From Thermofilum sp. (GTDB lineage: Archaea > Thermoproteota > Thermoprotei > Thermofilales > Thermofilaceae), in contig JAJHRM010000163.1 of assembly GCA_020832965.1 (NCBI GenBank), forward strand, positions 1 to 6,077: DNA of 6,077 nt, in the 5' to 3' direction. The position numbers were made by a program, and so were the translations under genes. A model generated the notes under the pieces. That model had not been told where the DNA came from, made no database searches, and saw nothing but the letters and a program-made list of their open reading frames with translations. Shown piece after piece: positions 1 to 6,077 of the stretch. Position 1 is the stretch's first letter. Every line of letters starts with the position of its first letter.

Positions 1-515
1 CTGAGGACTTCGTGCTGAGCCCTGAGCAGGGAGGCGGCTCCCAGCAGTGCGAGCTCCTTAAAACGCTTGGGATCGCCGAGAGACCCCTCCTAGTCCTCGA
101 GGACGGTGTGGGCGGGGAAGTCATCGACAGGAGCCTGCTCGCACTCGCCCATGTGAGGCTCAAGCGGGATACGAAGACCGTCGACGAAGGACCTTGGACG
201 ACCGAGTACGTTCCAGCCAAGGCAAAGTTCTTCACGCTAGCACTCTACAAGAGACCATACCTCACCCAGAAGGCGCTCAACAGCTTGCTGGGAGATCAAG
301 CTAAAGAGGGCTCCGAGGAGGAAAACTACCGCAAAGCTCTAGAAAAGCTGGGATTCAACGAGAAACATCTCAGCGATGGAAACTACGCCGAAGCGTGCAG
401 GGAGAAGTTTAGGAATCTAATCAAGATGCTGAACAACTACGTCATCGTGGGAGGGCGGGAAACCGTCGGCAAGGGCATCATCAAGGTGAAGTTCCTGGAC
501 GGTGAGCGCCTGTGA
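1..515 (+). CDS. cmr4: Cmr4, type III-B RAMP backbone subunit (3' part only)
   Basis: The reading frame is already open at base 1 (first whole codon at 3) and stops with TGA at 513-515, so about 170 C-terminal residues are present and the start lies upstream. In Cmr complexes several Cmr4 copies form the crRNA-binding backbone and cut bound target RNA at regular intervals. Two stretches identify the family. A segment reading TKTVDEGPWTTEYVP (near bases 174-220) matches the Cmr4 thumb region, usually of the form TKT...G-hydrophobic...E-x-L/V-P. The C-terminal VGGRETVGKGI (near bases 445-480) is the glycine-rich loop found at the end of Cmr4 proteins. The catalytic aspartate lies in the N-terminal half in characterised Cmr4 proteins, so nuclease competence cannot be judged here. 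The stop overlaps the cmr5 start. The truncation is a window edge, not decay. Confidence 0.88.
   Translation, partial: EDFVLSPEQGGGSQQCELLKTLGIAERPLLVLEDGVGGEVIDRSLLALAHVRLKRDTKTVDEGPWTTEYVPAKAKFFTLALYKRPYLTQKALNSLLGDQAKEGSEEENYRKALEKLGFNEKHLSDGNYAEACREKFRNLIKMLNNYVIVGGRETVGKGIIKVKFLDGERL
501..505 (+). promoter_or_regulatory. Ribosome binding site for cmr5
   Basis: GGTGA lies inside the last codons of cmr4, six bases before the GTG at 512. It is complementary to part of the archaeal 16S rRNA 3' end and supports GTG 512 as the cmr5 start, giving a GTGA start-stop overlap with cmr4 and likely translational coupling. Confidence 0.55.
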
Positions 516-970
516 GCGCGCAAAGGCTCAACCCAGTAGGACTCGCAATAGAGATATTCGCTAAAGTCAGGGAGGAGGTCGGGGAAAACAGAGAACTAGG
601 CTCCAAGCTCAGGCACCGCGCGCGGGAAGGCCCAGAGCTCATCAGAAGCATGGGCTTAATCCCCACCCTCTCCTTCTACTACGCTAAAGCTCGAGATGCA
701 CTACTGGGAGGAGGTGGTAGCGAGGAAAGGGCGTATGCATTATATCTTATGGCTATAATGTCGTATATCGAAAAGATAGGGCTTGCTGAAAATGTGAGCT
801 CTATTTTCAGCTCGCAAAGCAGGCCATCTGATAAGGAAGTCCATGATAAACTTATAAGTGTTTTAAATGAGCTTTCTGGAAAATCGCTCATCGCCGCTCG
901 GCTGCTAAACCCGTTCCTTGTCGAGTTCAAGAGGTTGTGCGAAGCGGTCTGGGAAAGAGAGAGGAGGTGA
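512..970 (+). CDS. cmr5: Cmr5, small helical subunit of the type III-B effector
   Basis: This encodes 152 residues, a normal length for Cmr5. Cmr5 is the small all-helical subunit that forms the second filament of the complex, packing on Cmr4 and helping hold target RNA; it has no catalytic site. The signature is the segment at residues 35-60: RHRAREGPELIRSMGLIPTL followed by SFYYAKA. This matches the conserved Cmr5 helix-turn-helix block, in which a basic patch and a P-x-L-I-x-x-x-G-L-x-x-T-L core precede an aromatic F-Y-Y. The predicted fold is helical throughout, with a glycine loop GGGGS at residues 66-70 between helices. The GTG start at 512 overlaps the cmr4 stop by four bases and has a GGTGA ribosome binding site. 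The TGA stop at 968-970 lies within the ribosome binding site of cmr1. Base composition drops from about 62% GC in the first part (601-660) to about 38% at 721-780, the beginning of the AT-richer stretch that includes cmr1. Confidence 0.88.
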   Translation: MSAQRLNPVGLAIEIFAKVREEVGENRELGSKLRHRAREGPELIRSMGLIPTLSFYYAKARDALLGGGGSEERAYALYLMAIMSYIEKIGLAENVSSIFSSQSRPSDKEVHDKLISVLNELSGKSLIAARLLNPFLVEFKRLCEAVWERERR

Positions 971-971
971 T
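963..971 (+). promoter_or_regulatory. Strong ribosome binding site for cmr1
   Basis: GGAGGTGAT is a full nine-base complement to the usual archaeal 16S rRNA 3' end (AUCACCUCC) and spans the cmr5 stop codon. It ends three bases before ATG 975, with seven bases between the GGAGG core and that ATG. This fixes the cmr1 start at 975 rather than at in-frame codons farther upstream inside cmr5. Confidence 0.8.
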
Positions 972-974
972 GAT

Positions 975-2633
975 ATGAGCGAGCTTGCAGAAATACAAGA
1001 AAAACTTTTAGAAAATCAAAGCCTATTGCTCAGGGTTAAAGCCACATTGCTATACCCTCATATAGGTGGGTACTCGGCGCAACCCTTCGACCCAACCACC
1101 CATATCTTGGAACCACCGAGACCAACCGAGCTTAAAGCACTCTGGCGTTGGTGGGCCCGCGTAATACTTTCAACTGTGTACGGTGGTACAAAGGATTATT
1201 CGTATTTGGATGAGAAAGTTGCAGAGATCCTGGGATCACGCGGCGAGAAAGCATCTAAATTTATTGTGAGAATTAATAATATTATTGATTATGCAAAACT
1301 TCAAGAACATTTTGTAAAGATATATAAGGATAAAAATAAAATGTGTAAAAGCATTTTGGAAGATTTAAATAACATATTTAATGATTTCGCTAATATGAAA
1401 AATGTAAAATGCCGTGCTGTCTCAGTAAATCTTGCTAGTTTTAAATCTATTCAAGTAAGATTTAAAGGAAGTATAAATGATTTGAATAACGCTTTTAGGA
1501 AAGAGAATATTAAGTTAAAAATAAAAAATGGCAAGTTAAATATTACTCCAGATAAAATAGATGAGATTAAAAATTTGGCTCAAATAATTAAGAATAAGCT
1601 TAACAAAGATTATCAAGCACTTATATCAAACCTTTCCAAGTATTTTGAATATGGTAAAATAGCGAGGCTTTTCATGATTTCTCAGAAGAAAAGAATTGAA
1701 GAACTTGCTGGTGAGATGGCCGTCATAGATGCCTGCAAAAGCGTTGAAATTGTTATAGATGTATTAGCATCTAATTCTCTTTACAATCGATTAGGGAATC
1801 ATGAACAAGTGCTAAAAAAGATAAGATTCGCTCTATATAGTTTTATAGTTTCTCTAATTTTTGGCTCCTTAGGTTATGCTTCTCGTAGAGGTTTCGGATC
1901 TATAGTAGTTGAGGATATTAGTGATGGAAATGCTTTATGGGTCTTAGCTAATGCGTCATCTGCGAGTAACATTATTAAGGAAGATATAGAATATATGAAG
2001 AGGTTAATTTCAGGGATTAAATCAGAAAATTGCCCAGAAAGGATTGAAGCTTCTCTGCAGGAGCTTCTTCGAAGAGCGGTTGACATAGCTTCTGCTGCTT
2101 ATGCTGGGGGGCAGGTAAGTAAAGCGGGTAGTGTTTTCCCAAAGGTACCCACTCTACTTTTGGACACTTACTTTAAGTTTAAAGTTTTCAAATGTAAAGA
2201 TCCCTTACAATCCTTATATTGCATTTCAGAAGCTTGTCTTAAAAACAGATGGAGAAATCTTGTTCCGCAAAACATATATCTATCTGATCTTCATACTTGG
2301 ATACTAGGACTACCTAGAGGTAAGGAAAAAGGATACTCTGCTACGAAAAATCGACGACCATCAGCTTTTCATTTCAAAATATTAAAAAATAGTCAAGGAA
2401 CTTTCCTTATGATTTACGGCTTCCTAAGCGAAGATTGGCCGGTAAGTTCACTCTATCATGTTTCCTCCCATGGAAGAAAGCCTGTGATGGACAGAAAGGT
2501 TGCTAGACCCTCTGGAGGCTCGTATCCTGCATCAAGAAACAATTATATTATGTTAAGGAATGTGTTTAACGCTGCACTGGAGTTTATAGAAAAAATCGTA
2601 GAGGATTGCTGCAAAGGTGAATCTCATGCTTGA
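975..2633 (+). CDS. cmr1: Cmr1, RAMP subunit at the crRNA 3' end, with a large insertion
   Basis: This encodes 552 residues, long for Cmr1, which is commonly about 300-450. Cmr1 is a double-RAMP protein that caps the crRNA 3' end next to Cmr6. The first RAMP domain opens with a beta strand at residues 15-25 and the family motif RPTELKALWRWWAR ending at R62, equivalent to the usual R-P-S-L-K-G-x-L-R-F-W-W-R. A hydrophobic strand, VEIVIDVL, begins at residue 257. The glycine-rich loop SRRGFGS is at residues 303-309, preceded by FGSLGYA. The second RAMP domain shows WILGLPR at 442-448 and RRPSAFHF from 460, both typical of Cmr1. Residues about 96-250 are rich in Lys, Asn and Ile and do not match anything I recognise in Cmr1. 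The start at 975 is set by a perfect ribosome binding site four bases after the cmr5 stop. Codon use is strongly AT-biased (AAA, AAT, ATA), unlike cas10. The frame is unbroken and the motifs are intact, so it is probably functional. Confidence 0.87.
   Translation: MSELAEIQEKLLENQSLLLRVKATLLYPHIGGYSAQPFDPTTHILEPPRPTELKALWRWWARVILSTVYGGTKDYSYLDEKVAEILGSRGEKASKFIVRINNIIDYAKLQEHFVKIYKDKNKMCKSILEDLNNIFNDFANMKNVKCRAVSVNLASFKSIQVRFKGSINDLNNAFRKENIKLKIKNGKLNITPDKIDEIKNLAQIIKNKLNKDYQALISNLSKYFEYGKIARLFMISQKKRIEELAGEMAVIDACKSVEIVIDVLASNSLYNRLGNHEQVLKKIRFALYSFIVSLIFGSLGYASRRGFGSIVVEDISDGNALWVLANASSASNIIKEDIEYMKRLISGIKSENCPERIEASLQELLRRAVDIASAAYAGGQVSKAGSVFPKVPTLLLDTYFKFKVFKCKDPLQSLYCISEACLKNRWRNLVPQNIYLSDLHTWILGLPRGKEKGYSATKNRRPSAFHFKILKNSQGTFLMIYGFLSEDWPVSSLYHVSSHGRKPVMDRKVARPSGGSYPASRNNYIMLRNVFNAALEFIEKIVEDCCKGESHA
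1255..1730 (+). other. AT-rich insertion segment within cmr1
   Basis: Lines sampled by eye give about 20% GC at 1261-1320, 17% at 1321-1380 and 20% at 1501-1560, against about 53% at 1081-1140 just upstream and about 70% at 4081-4140 in cas10. The segment stays in frame and encodes about 155 residues dominated by Lys, Asn, Ile and Leu, with many predicted helices. It lies between the tryptophan-rich motif and the glycine-rich loop of the first RAMP domain. No splice-junction residues of an intein and no nuclease motif were seen. I read it as a lineage-specific expansion of a Cmr1 loop; its function is unknown. Confidence 0.55.
2615..2620 (+). promoter_or_regulatory. Ribosome binding site for cmr6
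   Basis: AGGTGA within the last codons of cmr1 is followed by a five-base spacer and ATG 2626. It includes the in-frame GTG at 2617, which argues that GTG 2617 is part of the binding site and that translation starts at ATG 2626. Confidence 0.55.
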
Positions 2634-3579
2634 AGAAATATGTAATGTTTTGCAAAAATTAAAATTGGAGGAAAGCAATGTCATCACTTCTCTATCCCTT
2701 GCGGCTTTATGTTCAGTACTACCCCAGGGAGGAGGAAGAGAGGGGAGAGAGAAGAAGGAGAAGATGGGGGAGGTGAAGAAGGAGCTTGCATCAAAATTGG
2801 CGAGTTTCTCTCCATCTTTACAGCCTGTGAAGGATCTTCTCGACGAGGTAGCAGCTGCACTAAAAAATAACGGGTTCGGTGTCAAGGTGTGCGAGGTGAG
2901 GTCTGAGTGGAGGAGCATCGTGGGCTCGAGTGAGCCCGAGCTGCACATCCCCTTCGAGGTGGGGCTCTTCTGGGACCCGGTCTTCAACGTCCCCTTCATC
3001 CCTGGTACGAGCATTAAGGGCGCCGTGCGCAGCGCGTTCGAGGAGCTGCTGGCTAGGGATCTAATGTCTAGCAACATTCCAGAGAAGGAGATCAAGGAGC
3101 GGGTTGAAGAGGAGGTGAAGAGGGTTTTCGGGGCTGGAAGTGTGAGTGCTGGGCTTGTCGGGTTCACGGACGCTTACCCGGTGTCGGCGGAGGAGCGTCT
3201 CCTAGAGCCCGACGTCGTCACGCCGCACTACCCTGGCAAGCGTAACGAGCTGGAGGCTGAGCCGACGCCGAACGTCTTCGTGACGATCGCGAGGGGCGTG
3301 ACCTTCAGGTTCTACGTCTTCTACGTGCCGCGCGGCGGCATCCCCGGCAGGCGGAAAGGCGGCTTGAGGTTCGCGGAGAAGCTCGACCAAAGCAGCGGGC
3401 GGAGCGACCTTCTCCTGGGGAACCTCGCCGATCAGTGGGTAGATGCCTTGGGCTTGAACGTCGTGCCGTTGCTGGATCGAGCCATTCTCTACGCGTTCGC
3501 GAAGGGGGTCGGCGCGAAGACCTCCGTAGGTTACTCCCGGTTCGCGGTGGTCAGGTATGAGGAGTACCGAGGCTCCTAG
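2626..3579 (+). CDS. cmr6: Cmr6, RAMP subunit of the type III-B effector
   Basis: This encodes 317 residues, within the usual Cmr6 range. Cmr6 is a single-RAMP subunit joining the Cmr4 filament to Cmr1 near the crRNA 3' end. Recognisable family blocks are GLFWDPVFNVPFIPGTSIKG at residues 113-132 followed by AVR (the family's G-x-x-x-D-P-V-x-x-x-P-x-I-P-G-S-S-L-K-G-x-x-R), VGFTDAYP at 178-185, LEPDVVTPHY at 193-202, and the C-terminal glycine loop GVGAKTSVGY at 294-303. The ATG at 2626 overlaps the cmr1 stop by eight bases and has an AGGTGA site five bases upstream. A second in-frame ATG at 2764 (residue 47) follows GGAG and would give a 271-residue protein that keeps every conserved block. 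Residues 35-46 are a charged, low-complexity linker encoded by an all-purine tract. The first part of the gene is AT-rich like cmr1, and from about 2880 it becomes GC-rich like cas10. Confidence 0.9.
   Translation: MLEEICNVLQKLKLEESNVITSLSLAALCSVLPQGGGREGREKKEKMGEVKKELASKLASFSPSLQPVKDLLDEVAAALKNNGFGVKVCEVRSEWRSIVGSSEPELHIPFEVGLFWDPVFNVPFIPGTSIKGAVRSAFEELLARDLMSSNIPEKEIKERVEEEVKRVFGAGSVSAGLVGFTDAYPVSAEERLLEPDVVTPHYPGKRNELEAEPTPNVFVTIARGVTFRFYVFYVPRGGIPGRRKGGLRFAEKLDQSSGRSDLLLGNLADQWVDALGLNVVPLLDRAILYAFAKGVGAKTSVGYSRFAVVRYEEYRGS
2726..2764 (+). repeat. 39-base uninterrupted polypurine tract
   Basis: Every base from 2726 to 2764 is A or G. With two T interruptions (2765 and 2774) the purine-rich run continues to 2784. 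It is translated within cmr6 as a Gly/Arg/Glu/Lys linker (residues 35-46) just before the possible internal start at 2764. It is low-complexity sequence, not a copy of another element in the window. Confidence 0.8.
3546..3550 (+). promoter_or_regulatory. Possible ribosome binding site for cas10
   Basis: GGTGG near the end of cmr6 lies six bases before ATG 3557. The match to the 16S rRNA 3' end is only partial. It is slightly better than anything before the alternative in-frame GTG at 3599, whose upstream region is GC-rich with no GGAG or GGTG at a good distance. Confidence 0.3.
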
Positions 3580-6077
3580 CGGCGGGGCGGGCGCTGGCGT
3601 GGAGCTGTTTAAGACCAAGATAGCGGCGCTGCTGCACGACCCGCCGCACAAGCCGTGGCTCGAGAATCACGAGGAGGTGGCCAAGAGGTGGATCCAGCAG
3701 TTGACCGGCGAGAAGGGCATCCCGGAGGTCGTTCGGCGCGCCGACCGCCTGGCGTCGAGCGTTGACAGGTACCTCCTATCCCTCTTGATGGGCGAGAAGT
3801 ACCTGCGCGGCTTCCTGAGGTGCGAGAGGGTCGTGCTGAAGAACACGGTGAACCCCCTCTTCGAGAAGGAGGTGGAGCGGGTGAAAGAGGAGGACGCTGA
3901 AAGCTTCTTCAAGGAGCTGCACGAGATCCTGAAGGGGCTCGACGCGAAGTGGAAGTACTTCGCCCTTTACGCTTTGTACGAGCTGCTCTGGATCAGCAGA
4001 GGCCTCTCCGTGGGCCCGGCGGACACCAGGGTTCCGACGCACACAACCTTCGACCACGACTACGCCACCGCCGCGGCTGTCAACTGGGTAGCCGTCGAGG
4101 GGGTCGACGGCTACCTCCTGGGCATCGACGTGGCCGGCGTGCAGGGGTTCATCGGTTCCAGCAGGAAGCTGAGGGACCTGTGGGTGTCGAGCTACCTGGT
4201 CTCGCTCTTCGTCTGGTACGCGATCCTGCCGTTCATCGAGGAGTGGGGGCCCGACGTCGTGGTCATCCCCTCGCTGAGGATGAACCCGTTCTTCCTCCAC
4301 TGGCTCGCCGAGAAGCTCAGCGGCCGGGCTCAAGACGAGCTCAAGAGGCTCGTTAAGGAGTACGTCTTCCCAAGCGAAGAGCTCAGGAAGCAGTACGAGC
4401 TGCTCAAGATGCCGCCCTACGCGGCGCTCCCGGAGAGAGCTGTCCTGGCTCTCCCACCTCAAGCCGTGCAGAGCGAGGAGAAGGTCAGGGAGTTCGTGAC
4501 AGAGAGAGTGAGCAAAGCCTGGAGGACGCTGTGGGAGGGGGCGCGCCGGCTTGCGCGGGAGCGGGCGCGCGATGACCTCACGTGGAGGTTCATTTCCAAG
4601 GCGTTCGACTACTACAGCGAGAGGTTCGGGAATGCGGGCTTCGACGCTGTTGCCCCCCTCACCCTGCGTGTACACGTTGAGAGGGTTGACGGCGGGAAGG
4701 AGCAGTGGAGGATCTACGACGACGTTTACAGGCGCTTAGCGAAACGTTTCAGCGAGGCGAAACGGGTCAGGGTGGACGCGCAGGCTCGGTTGAAGCTGTA
4801 CGAGCTGACCAAGCAGGCCTTCGCGGAGGGGTTGGGGTACCCTAGGCCCTCCGCTAGGGGCTTCGAGTACTGCACGTCGTGCGGGGCCCTGCCAGCGCTG
4901 GTGGTCCTGCCGCCGGGCGAGGGGCCCGACGAGTTCGGCTACTTCATCTACAAGGTCGTGGAGAGGGGGGCCAGCCCGGAGGAGGCCAGAGAGGCTTGGC
5001 GGAAAAGCGAGCCGAGCGAGCTTGAGGAGTTCAAGAAGTGGTACGAGGAAAAGCAAGCCGAGCTTGATCGCCTGAAGATCGTGTTCACCCCGGGTGAGAG
5101 GCTGTGCCCCTGGTGCTTTCTCAAGCGCGTGATCAGCCTGGAGCCCCAGCTGCTGCGCCTGCTCCTGGAAGGGAGAGAGGGACAGAAGGCCGACGATCTC
5201 GTCGCAGAAGTAGCTAAGCGGCCCTCCAGCTTCAAGATGCCGTCAACCGCGGACGTCGCGATTTACAAGCTGTTGGAGGAGCTGGCGAGAGCCGTTGAGA
5301 GCAGGGAGGTCGGCGAGGACCAGCGGCTGCTCGAGGAAGCTCTGAAGAAGACGGTGCCGAGGGTGGAGTGGGAGGAGATCTCCAAGGGAGTTTCGGTAGT
5401 ATGGCCCGCCCAGAAGAAGCTGGACGAAAGAGCGGAGCGGCTGAAAACGCCAGAGGACATCATCCTGCTCAAGCTCATCATCAGGTGGGACCCTGAATCC
5501 CTATTTTTCAGCACCTATCCGGAGGTGAGAGATCGCTGGGGGGAGGTTCTTAGAAAGATGGGGTTGGCGAAGTGGCTTTGGAGCTACTATGCTCTTATCC
5601 TCGCGGATGGGGACAGCATAAGCGACCTGCTGGACGGGAGAGTTTCCGCCTTCTTCGGGGTAAGCTGGGGTTCGGAAGCGGAAGGGGTCAGCAAAGATGC
5701 GATAAACGACTTGAAAAAGGAGCTCATCAGGAGGTCTGCTGCTTGCGAGTTTGAAAGAGTGCTGGAGGCGGCGATTGGAGCGTTAGAGGGTTATGCTGAA
5801 GAAGACAAATGGATCGGCGAATGGAGTAAATTGCTGTCAAGCAAGCACGATATAAATGAGGCCGATGTCAGCAGCAGGCTGAAGGCTTTCTTAGATGGAT
5901 TGAAGAATATTATCAAAGAGGAAGATAGGATCCCGGTATCTTTCGCATACCACGCGGCGGTCAGCGCAGCTTTAACTAGAGCGGGGCTGCTCGATGCAGC
6001 CACGATAGCTGAGCTCGACGGGTTTACCGTGTACTCCGGTGGTGACGACCTCATGGCGGTTGTTCCTGTGCACAAGG
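3557..6077 (+). CDS. cas10: Cas10 (Cmr2), large subunit of the type III-B effector (3' end cut by window)
   Basis: The frame is open from ATG 3557 through base 6077, giving 840 whole codons and no stop. Cas10 senses target RNA and, in active members, makes cyclic oligoadenylates from ATP with its Palm domains; the HD domain can cut single-stranded DNA. Numbering from 3557, an N-terminal HD domain has KIAALLHDPPHKPW (His27-Asp28) and ADRLASSVD at 62-70. FDHDYATAAA begins at 165. Palm 1 shows GIDVAGVQGFIGSSRK at 189-204, a hallmark of Cmr2. A zinc ribbon is formed by CTSC at 439-442 and CPWC at 517-520. MPSTADVA begins at 561. Palm 2 begins near LADGDSISDLL (Asp684, Asp686) and carries SGGDDLM, with the cyclase motif GGDD at 828-831. 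Cyclase and HD residues are intact. The ATG overlaps cmr6 by 23 bases; GTG 3599 (residue 15) is an alternative start that keeps the HD motif. Comparison with other Cmr2 proteins suggests roughly 100-200 residues are missing downstream. Confidence 0.93.
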   Translation, partial: MRSTEAPSGGAGAGVELFKTKIAALLHDPPHKPWLENHEEVAKRWIQQLTGEKGIPEVVRRADRLASSVDRYLLSLLMGEKYLRGFLRCERVVLKNTVNPLFEKEVERVKEEDAESFFKELHEILKGLDAKWKYFALYALYELLWISRGLSVGPADTRVPTHTTFDHDYATAAAVNWVAVEGVDGYLLGIDVAGVQGFIGSSRKLRDLWVSSYLVSLFVWYAILPFIEEWGPDVVVIPSLRMNPFFLHWLAEKLSGRAQDELKRLVKEYVFPSEELRKQYELLKMPPYAALPERAVLALPPQAVQSEEKVREFVTERVSKAWRTLWEGARRLARERARDDLTWRFISKAFDYYSERFGNAGFDAVAPLTLRVHVERVDGGKEQWRIYDDVYRRLAKRFSEAKRVRVDAQARLKLYELTKQAFAEGLGYPRPSARGFEYCTSCGALPALVVLPPGEGPDEFGYFIYKVVERGASPEEAREAWRKSEPSELEEFKKWYEEKQAELDRLKIVFTPGERLCPWCFLKRVISLEPQLLRLLLEGREGQKADDLVAEVAKRPSSFKMPSTADVAIYKLLEELARAVESREVGEDQRLLEEALKKTVPRVEWEEISKGVSVVWPAQKKLDERAERLKTPEDIILLKLIIRWDPESLFFSTYPEVRDRWGEVLRKMGLAKWLWSYYALILADGDSISDLLDGRVSAFFGVSWGSEAEGVSKDAINDLKKELIRRSAACEFERVLEAAIGALEGYAEEDKWIGEWSKLLSSKHDINEADVSSRLKAFLDGLKNIIKEEDRIPVSFAYHAAVSAALTRAGLLDAATIAELDGFTVYSGGDDLMAVVPVHK

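Noticed and set aside
861..869. TATA-box-like TTTTAAATG within cmr5, a possible internal promoter for cmr1
   Set aside because: Such strings are expected by chance in AT-rich DNA. There is no clear BRE element, and it lies inside a coding gene of a tightly overlapped operon.
918..974. An upstream in-frame start for cmr1 inside cmr5
   Set aside because: The extra 19 residues would overlap cmr5 by more than 50 bases, whereas ATG 975 has a perfect ribosome binding site and leads directly into the RAMP domain.
1255..1730. An intein or mobile intron in cmr1
   Set aside because: The frame runs straight through, I see no terminal HN-C/S/T junction or LAGLIDADG-type motif, and the segment looks like a lysine- and asparagine-rich expansion.
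2553..3167. A 204-codon minus-strand open frame across cmr1 and cmr6
   Set aside because: The Ser/Thr/Leu/Pro-rich product has no family features and overlaps conserved Cmr6 blocks on the other strand.
3949..4356. A plus-strand open frame in another reading frame within cas10
   Set aside because: Its product is Arg/Gly/Pro-rich, typical of an out-of-frame reading of GC-rich coding DNA, and it covers the Palm 1 signature of cas10.
3776..4675. A 299-codon open frame on the minus strand opposite cas10
   Set aside because: It is the mirror of a high-GC coding frame, rich in Pro, Leu, Arg, Glu and Val without any recognisable motif, and lies fully inside cas10, whose motifs are clear on the plus strand.
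1..6077. A CRISPR array or other regular direct repeats
   Set aside because: No repeated unit of 24-40 bases with regular spacing was seen on reading; the whole window is occupied by coding sequence.

Overview
The window is the inside of one plus-strand operon encoding a type III-B CRISPR effector (the Cmr complex). In order it holds the 3' end of cmr4, then cmr5, cmr1 and cmr6 complete, then most of cas10 (cmr2). Each gene is named from family motifs visible in its translation. Gene starts and stops overlap or lie within a few bases of each other. There is no intergenic stretch long enough for a promoter or terminator, so the genes are almost certainly co-transcribed from a promoter upstream of the window. 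No CRISPR array, tRNA, rRNA, insertion sequence or transposase is visible. No cmr3, cas6, Csm6/Csx1-type effector or adaptation gene lies inside the window.

The source is probably a thermophilic archaeon, perhaps of the Thermoproteota. This rests on the Cmr gene types, strong archaeal-style ribosome binding sites (the one before cmr1 is GGAGGTGAT), heavy AGG/AGA arginine codon use, and proteins rich in charged residues. The genus cannot be told from the sequence.

Layout: 1-515 is the Cmr4 C-terminal part (backbone and target-RNase subunit); 512-970 is Cmr5 (small helical subunit); 975-2633 is Cmr1 (unusually long, with an AT-rich, Lys/Asn/Ile-rich insertion); 2626-3579 is Cmr6; 3557-6077 is Cas10/Cmr2, open at the right edge just after its GGDD cyclase motif. 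In known Cmr complexes, Cas10 and Cmr3 sit at the crRNA 5' tag end, Cmr4 and Cmr5 form the two filaments, and Cmr6 and Cmr1 cap the 3' end. Target RNA binding activates RNA cleavage by Cmr4 and, where the Cas10 motifs are intact as here, cyclic oligoadenylate synthesis and possibly HD-domain DNA cleavage.

This is a recognised system, not a new one. The parts most worth a second look are the large insertion in Cmr1 and the sharp base-composition change around it (about 20% GC in places, against about 70% in cas10), the long charged insert between the two halves of the Cas10 zinc ribbon, and a 39-base all-purine tract near the start of cmr6.
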